DNA from: Phylloscopus collybita | Taxonomy: Eukaryota > Chordata > Aves > Passeriformes > Phylloscopidae | Direction of reading: 5' to 3' | Length of the DNA stretch: 64,000 nt | Assembly: GCA_027886175.1 (NCBI GenBank) | Contig: JAJNNQ010000023.1 | Location: 11,655,501-11,719,500 of the forward strand | Program-made: the position numbers and the translations under genes | The notes under the pieces: generated by a model | What the model was told of the DNA's origin: nothing | Database searches by the model: none | The model's input: the letters and a program-made list of their open reading frames with translations, nothing else | In this document: positions 57,609 through 64,000 of the stretch, piece by piece | Position numbering within the stretch: the stretch's first letter is position 1 | Layout of the letters: each line of letters begins with the position of its first letter

Positions 57609-59689
57609 ATTTTTTTAAATTATTATTTAATGAAGAACTCTCACCCCTAAATAAACTGTTTCCATAAGAAAGCACAGGGATCAAATTGGAAATTAAAAAG
57701 TCATTTTGTACCCGTGGAGTCACGCCAACGTTTTTTGTTTGTTTGTTTTCCCCGAAGACTTCCAGAAATTCTTTTTCCTGTCAGTGGTGTTGTCTTCAAT
57801 CCCAGAATCCCAGAGGGATGTTTGCAGCATCCCTGGGAGCTGCAGGACAGTGGAGGGGGAGCTGACTGTCCCAGAGGTGCTGGGATGCACAGGGAGTGAG
57901 GGATCGTGTTTTCCAAGCTTATTCCCTCCCTTTGAGGCAACAAAAAGCTGCCACATCTTTTTTCTCATCTCCCTTTCCCTCACAGCCCTAAAAACCCAAG
58001 GAGAGAACTGGTGGGAATGGGAGAGAACCGTTCCAAGGTGGTGGCAAACAAACCCTTTAACATGAAAAAAAGAGGGGCCTTGAGGGTGAAATTCCATTTC
58101 TGTGGGACAAGTGAAGCTACAACAGCAAAAGTGCAGATGAAGAGTATAAAGAACATAAATAAATAAATATTCTCCCTTCCACAAAAATATTGCATTATTT
58201 TAGATGTGTGTTTTATCCCTCTGCAGGCGGAGGGGCTCTTGTGTTACCTGCTCTGAGATGATCTTGGTGTCACTTTTATGATTTTTATTTCCTCTCCTGC
58301 TTTGGAGTGCTCCAGACTTGCCCTGGCCACGAGCAGGAGGCTGCTCTGTAGTAATTAAGCCCTTTCAGAATCATCAGTGTTTTAATTATGATTTGTTTTA
58401 TTGCCCAAAGCAGAGATCCAGCCTGGCATTCCACGTGGGGCTGGAGTAAGGGTCGACCCATCCCCCCAGAACCCCAAATATTAATCAGACATTAATTTAT
58501 TTGGAGCTTTGCAAATTTTAGAGGGGCACAGATCGAGGTGGAGAATGGTGAAAGAAAATTCCGTGTATGTCAGGAACTCGGGCTGAGTGACAAGAAGTGG
58601 TGGCTGCAGGAGAAAATGCTTAAAGGCTTTGTTTGGGGTTTCTGTAATGTTTGAATCCCCTTGCCCGTGCTAAAGCAAAGCTGTGATTGGTTTTCCACCA
58701 AAAAAAAGGTGAATTTCAGTCGGATTCCCTCCTGACTCTGGAGTTCTCAGGTTCCGGCTCACACAACAGCAAAGCCTCAGTGCAGGGCAGCTTCTCATCC
58801 CTGAAATGGAAGTTAAATAAGGCTTGCCCGGAGTAGACAAAACAAGAAGATCCGTAGACTAACTGGAAACATCGAGATTTGAAAATTACCTGATAGGAAA
58901 AGGGAGGGGAGAGGGATCAAAGACGTCCCAGGGAATGAAAAATTCCTTCACAGCGCTTCCTGTTCTCTCTGTTATGTTAACCAAGGTAGGATTAGGTTTC
59001 AGCTGCCAAAAGAAATAACATTTGGGGATTTTTTTTTTGGTCTGGGGAAGTGGGATAGAAAGATTTAAGACAGCTTTTTCCGAACTATTTGCTTTTTGTC
59101 AAGCAGTCAAGTCTAGTTATTGTTATTAATTTGTATTACAGAACTACCAAAGTGGGGCTGGATTTCCAGTGTAGCTGGGGCTGTGAAAATGCCCAGGCAG
59201 GGGACTGGTGTCACCTCACAGAGCCCAGAGTGGCACCAGGGCAGACAGAAAAGGGCATTTTGCCCTGAGCTGGGCAGCTCTGGGGAGTTGTGCTCCTCTC
59301 TCCTGGGTCGGGGCAGTGCTGGAGAGCTGAGCTGGCATTAACATGGCCAAAGCTGACTTTTTAAAATCTAAATACAAACCCATCTTGGATTTAGACACAT
59401 TTCACCTTGGACCAACTCATTCCTGTTCAATCCTTTAGACTTGGGGTTCTCCTCTCATTTCATAGCCAAGCTTCAGACGTGGTCCCTGTGCAGGGATTGC
59501 ACAAACCATACCCAGAAATCCAAATGGTTTAAATTCATCCTCAAGTGCCTGCATTAATCTTCAATAAACAGGCTGGACATGATGTGCAAAGGGAAAAGCA
59601 GGAGCTGGAACAATTCTGGAAGGTCCTGATGCTGCAGAGCTCCTGTGTAGGGATGAAGGGTGTGATCCTCCCTCACCTTTTCCCAGGTA
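57609..59689. other. Unique sequence
   Basis: No recognised gene. An AT-rich block near 58350-58410 contains GTAATTAAG and TTTTAATTATGA, homeodomain-type words. Confidence 0.4.
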
Positions 59690-59885
59690 TCTTTTCCCCC
59701 CTGTGGAGAGGAAGGACTCTGGGAAGTTGTGTATTTACATCACTGAGCTCACTCAGTCCAGCTGCACCATTTGTATTCTTCCTGCACCTTGGATTTTTTT
59801 TTTCTCTCTCTGCTCTTGGGTGAAGAGAATTCCAGAAGAAAACTTCTTGCTGAGGCAAATTCCATCAGCACAGGAAAGGACATGG
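59690..59885. repeat. Diverged duplicate segment, copy 1
   Basis: 'ctctgctcttgggtgaagag', 'agaaaacttcttgctgaggc' and 'aaattccatcagcacagg' recur in order at 60832-61033. The two copies look roughly three-quarters identical. The family is unknown. Confidence 0.75.
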
Positions 59886-60831
59886 CCTGTGACTTCAACA
59901 GAAAATGAGATTGCACTTCTTGTCTAGGCTGGAAGTCCTCACCTTAACCTCATGCTAATCTAGAAACAAAAGTCTTCTTACAGGAAACAAAATAAATAAA
60001 ATACTCTACTATACCTCTGAAGCTGTTTATTCTAAAGTTGTCTTTCAGTGGCGAGCTCCAAACCCAATCTCATGGGTAAATATTTGCAGAACCATTTGAA
60101 TGATGAAGGGCTGTTATTACCCGGGAGAATTTCCTGCTTCTTGCCTTTGAAAGCCTCACCTGGATGTGCAGGGTGGCCCCAGGTGCCTGCCCTGGGTGTC
60201 CCAGCTGGGAGGAGGCTGCTGAGGGGCAGGCTGGGTGTTCCCTCCCTCCAGGAGCAGCCAGGCAGACCCTCCAAGCTGCCCCCAAGGACCGGAGTCAATG
60301 TTTAACCCCAGCTCTGGAGCTCACAGCTCCTGCCTTTCTTTATTATTAACCCAGCCCCTGCTTTTCTGCAGAGCTGCTGGCAGCCAGACACAGACACAGA
60401 GGAGCCTCCAAAGAACTTCCTGGGGGCAGCCTGAGCAAAGGTAAAGCTCCTTTTGTGTCCTTTCCACTCCTGCACATGTGGGGCTGCACATTGCTGGGCT
60501 CTGCTCCTCTGCTGCGGCAGAACGACCTGGCAGCAGCCAGCTTGGCTTTACTGTGCCTTTTTCAATCAAATCACTGCCTAAATCCAGCTGATTTCATCCC
60601 AATTTGACCCGAACTGAAGTGTCTGTATCCATAGTTAAAGAGTATGCACTGAGACTTTATTTATGTTATTTATTTATTTATTCCCTGGTAAACTCTTTCC
60701 CATTGCTTTTTCACTCCACACCAACAGCCTTGGCTCTGTAACTCTTCGGTTTTTTGGGGTTTTTTTTTTTGTTCCTCTCCTAATAATTTTTATATTTTCA
60801 TGTTTCATGCTCAAGTCTGTGAAGGTTTGTG
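59886..60831. other. Unique sequence between the duplicated segments
   Basis: No recognised gene. A short (TTTA)n-like tract lies at 60658-60685. Confidence 0.4.
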
Positions 60832-61033
60832 TCTTTTTTCTCCCTGTGGAGACACAGGGCTGCACTAGGGGAAATCTACATTTACATCAGTCCTTTCACT
60901 GAGCTCAGCCAGCCCAGCTGTACCGTTTCCATTCTTCCTGCACCTTTGGTTTTTTTCTCTCTGCTCTTGGGTAAAGTGAATCCTAGAAGAAAACTTCTTG
61001 CTGAGGCAAATTCTCTCAGCACAGAAAAGGACA
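60832..61033. repeat. Diverged duplicate segment, copy 2
   Basis: Partner of 59690-59885, in the same orientation and about 1.1 kb away. It shares 'agaaaacttcttgctgaggc' exactly. The left part is less similar than the right part. Confidence 0.75.
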
Positions 61034-64000
61034 GGGACACTCATCTCAAGTTTGTTCTGGTTGCTGTGTCAATGTGGGGGGAATACTTGCTTTTTTAAAT
61101 CTTGAGTATTTGTTTTTAAATCGTGAATATTTGTTTTAAATAATATTTCATGTGTGGGCCATGTGGTGGCTCAAAACTGGTCTGCAGAGGGAAGGATTCA
61201 CTTGCTCAAATATATATTTTTTTATTTGTTGTGACATAAATTGACATGAAAAGAATAGAATGGAACTTTAGCTGAAGTGGAGCAAGGAAGGAAATTGGAA
61301 TGATGATTGGGAGTGCAAGTTTAAGCAGGTACTTGCAGACATCCAGAAAGCAGCTGATCATTGTGTTGTGTACTAGACAAATATTACATGTGTTTGAAAA
61401 CAAAAACATTTTAATAGAAATGGGATTGGAAAAATCAGTAAAAGAACCAAATCCGTCCTGTCTCCAGCTGCTCTGAACTCCTTTGTGCTCTGTGAGTAAA
61501 TGCTGTAGCAGAGGTGTGACCCCCATGTAGGCAGAGAGCATCCCAGCCCCAGCTCATCCTTTGGGGAGCCCTGGGTGCGTTCTCCCCTCCGTGCTCTGCC
61601 TGCTGAGGAGAACCCTGATATTCCGTGTTCAGCCCCAGCTGTTTATTTAGGGGATCATGGCTCCATTGCCAAGGGACGATAACGTAGCCAGTGGATATTT
61701 CCAGACCTTCCACCACATCCAGAGGGGTTCAGTCATTGCTCCCCCACTGAAGAATCCTGGAATGATTGGAGTATTGGTGGCATAAATCAGGTTTTATTGG
61801 AATATTGTCAGAACAGGTCCAAATCACCCTGAAAATCTAAATCATAACACACACACACAAAAAAAAAAAATGAAGAGTTGCCTGATTTGAGGAAATGGAA
61901 ACTTTGTCTATGAATTGAGAAGCTTTGAACCCCTTTCTACAGTGGCCAGATTCAGACGCTGCAATTTGCCCAAAGATTAAGAGATAAACATGCAAAGAAA
62001 ACAGCACAAAAAACAAATCTGGCCTCTCAAAGAATGGGGGAATTGGCAAAGTGAAAAAGAACCCTGTGTCTGTTCAAAGGTGACCCGGGTCAGCAGAGGA
62101 TGAATTTGTCATCGTTTTTTATCAGGAGTGTAATGTTTGTTAAGAGCCCAGAGATTTCTCCATTTCCTGAGAGTTTTTTTCCCCCCCAATCTGGCAATTC
62201 TACAAAGCATAAATTGGACTTTAAAGGAATTTGCCTGGCTTGTTCTGGGTGCCACGAAATGCAAATAGAGATGATGGCATCCAAAGGGCAAGGAGAGCTT
62301 TGAAGATGCAGGTCTTGTCCGGGAGCCAGGGAGCCACTGGAGCAGGGAGAGCTGGGATCCTCGGGGGAGGAACAGGGACAGCCTCGTGGCTTTGTCCTGC
62401 AGAACCCCTCAGGGCTGCCCAGATGCCTCATCTCAGCTTCTGAGCTGAAGTGGGTAAGGAGGAAAAAAAAAAAAAAAAAAAAAAAAGTGGAAAAGAAGCT
62501 TCCCAGAGGGATCTTCTGGAGAAAAAGGAGGGAAAGGAGCAGTGGCTGAATTCTGTTTTGCTCATATTAAAAGCAGACAAACTCCTTGTGCCTGAGTTAA
62601 CTTCTGGCTCTGCTGGTGTGGGAGCCAGCAGCAGAATTCCCACTCCAACAAGACCTGGAGTATGGAGGGGTTGTGGTTCATTGGTTGGTTGGGGTTTAGT
62701 TGCCTTTTTTGGGGATTTTTTGGGTTGTTTTTTTGGGAAGCCAGTCCCCAAACCATGGTGCTGATCCTGAATGATAGAATACGTTGTATTTCACCTTTAT
62801 TTACCTTCATAGACACAGGAACAGAGAGCAGAAAAAACCTCATTTTCCAGCACCACTGCCCCATCCAGGCTCAGTGCCATTATCCTGACAACAAATATCT
62901 TACACTTTCTTGGGGGAAAAAAGTGCAAAGTAAGAACTGGGTTTTATTCCTCACTCCAGCTGATTTCTCACGTAATTCCCCAGCACAAGACTCCTTTATG
63001 TGCCAGCAATCAACTCTTAAAACTCACAGATAATAACAGAAATACATCCCATGATATGATTAGGGTTTCTTTTTCAGCATCTAACGATGTTAAAATAAAT
63101 GGAATTATGTTGCTTTTCCTTTTTTTTTCAAGTCAGTAAATTCCCAAAGAGGATTTTCCCCATTTCTACAATGTGCTTAAGGACTTAGAGCTCACAATCA
63201 AATGCAGATTTAATATGGGCATGAGGGCTGGCACATGGCAGCCTCTGCTCAGAGCTGCTCAGGGCCTTTTTGTTCTGCGCCAGGAGGGTTTATTCCCATC
63301 TTCATCCTGCTTCCCGAGGCCACACGTGGCCTTTCGCAGGTTTTGTTTGTTTTTATTTTTTTAAATTGTTCAGAAAAAGTGATAAATGCTTTACAACAAA
63401 GAGCAAGGAAAGGTGGGGTCGTGGACAGGAGCTGGAAAATGTCACTCTGCTGGGAAGTTTTTCCTTCTTTGTTTGCGGATATTCCCCTGGAGTTGGGGGG
63501 ATGCTGGATGAAATCTCAGCTCCGTGTCTCTGACTCTTCCCCCTCTGCTGGCAGTGCTGCCAGAGCTGCACAGGAGCTCCCAGCTCTGCCAGAAAATCCC
63601 TGCAGGAATCCCAGAGCAAGGAGCACTCCTTGCTTGATCCGAGGGGGAGGCACCCAGGACAACTCCGGGGTGGTGGAAGGCAGGAAAATCAGAATTGTTC
63701 AGGGAGGGGCTGTGCAGGCTGAGCTGTGTCTGTTTGCTTTTCTAGCTGTGGAACCAAGGGCAGGCCGTGGCTGAGAACACCTGGGTGTTTGTTGGATTAA
63801 CCAGGAAGGGCACCTGTGCCTTTTACAACGCTTCCTCTGATAACCCAAATCAGATCCCATCACTAAACCAACAAAGCATTAAATTATTCCTGAATTTTGA
63901 AACGCAAAATAAATAAAATGCAAACTGTTGATGCAGATAAGATTGTCTCACATCCTTTTGAAAGCCACTGCAGTGCACAGAATACACACCACTGCTTCTA
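61034..64000. other. Unique sequence to window end
   Basis: No recognised gene. There is a short (CA)n plus A run at 61848-61870 and a 24-nt A run at 62463-62486. Confidence 0.4.

Overview
The window looks like 64 kb of intergenic or intronic DNA from a bird, most likely a songbird. The evidence is a set of CR1 LINE 3' ends (the avian 'ggtttgggttggaagggacc' signature and the 8-bp 'tcatagaa' terminal repeat), several avian-style solo LTRs, long homopolymers and microsatellites, and no bacterial-style gene density. I recognise no protein-coding gene, rRNA, tRNA or CRISPR array. Nearly all of the longer open frames are by-products of tandem repeats or LTRs.

Layout. 0-5 kb: a CR1 fragment split by a solo LTR (720-1013) with a 6-bp target duplication, a 40-nt hairpin (1139-1178), a splice-bounded interval (1956-2050), a CR1 tail (4268-4420) and a 78-bp minisatellite (4721-5032). 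5-12 kb: unique sequence, a 54-nt T run, a GC-rich patch with a Maf/AP-1 palindrome, a roughly 65-bp minisatellite (9040-9850) and a degenerate repeat cluster (10528-10708). 14-19 kb: five splice-bounded open intervals on the minus strand, four of which join in compatible reading phase; this is the best candidate for an unrecognised gene. 22-25 kb: an ancient CR1-like patch, a 17-copy 36-bp GC-rich minisatellite (23435-24034), a MEF2/GATA-like site cluster and a hairpin-bearing degenerate repeat related to the one at 10.5 kb.

30-47 kb: three nearly identical solo LTRs (30506-30950, 41417-41855, 42812-43256) and a diverged relative (46059-46485), all on the minus strand and each with its own 4-bp target duplication; also CR1 fragments, a 190-nt pure-purine microsatellite and a G-quadruplex motif. 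48-57 kb: a roughly 780-bp segment present twice at more than 99% identity (48101-48880 and 56022-56817), each copy with an (AAAAG)n array; between them lie two further LTR-like elements and a CR1 copy with a (CCCAT)15 array inside it. 57-64 kb: a 253-nt tract with only G and T on the + strand, and a diverged duplicated segment.

There is no evidence of genes acting together. The content is a history of retroelement insertion, recombination to solo LTRs, and tandem-repeat expansion, with a few candidate regulatory patches and exons that need transcript or alignment data.
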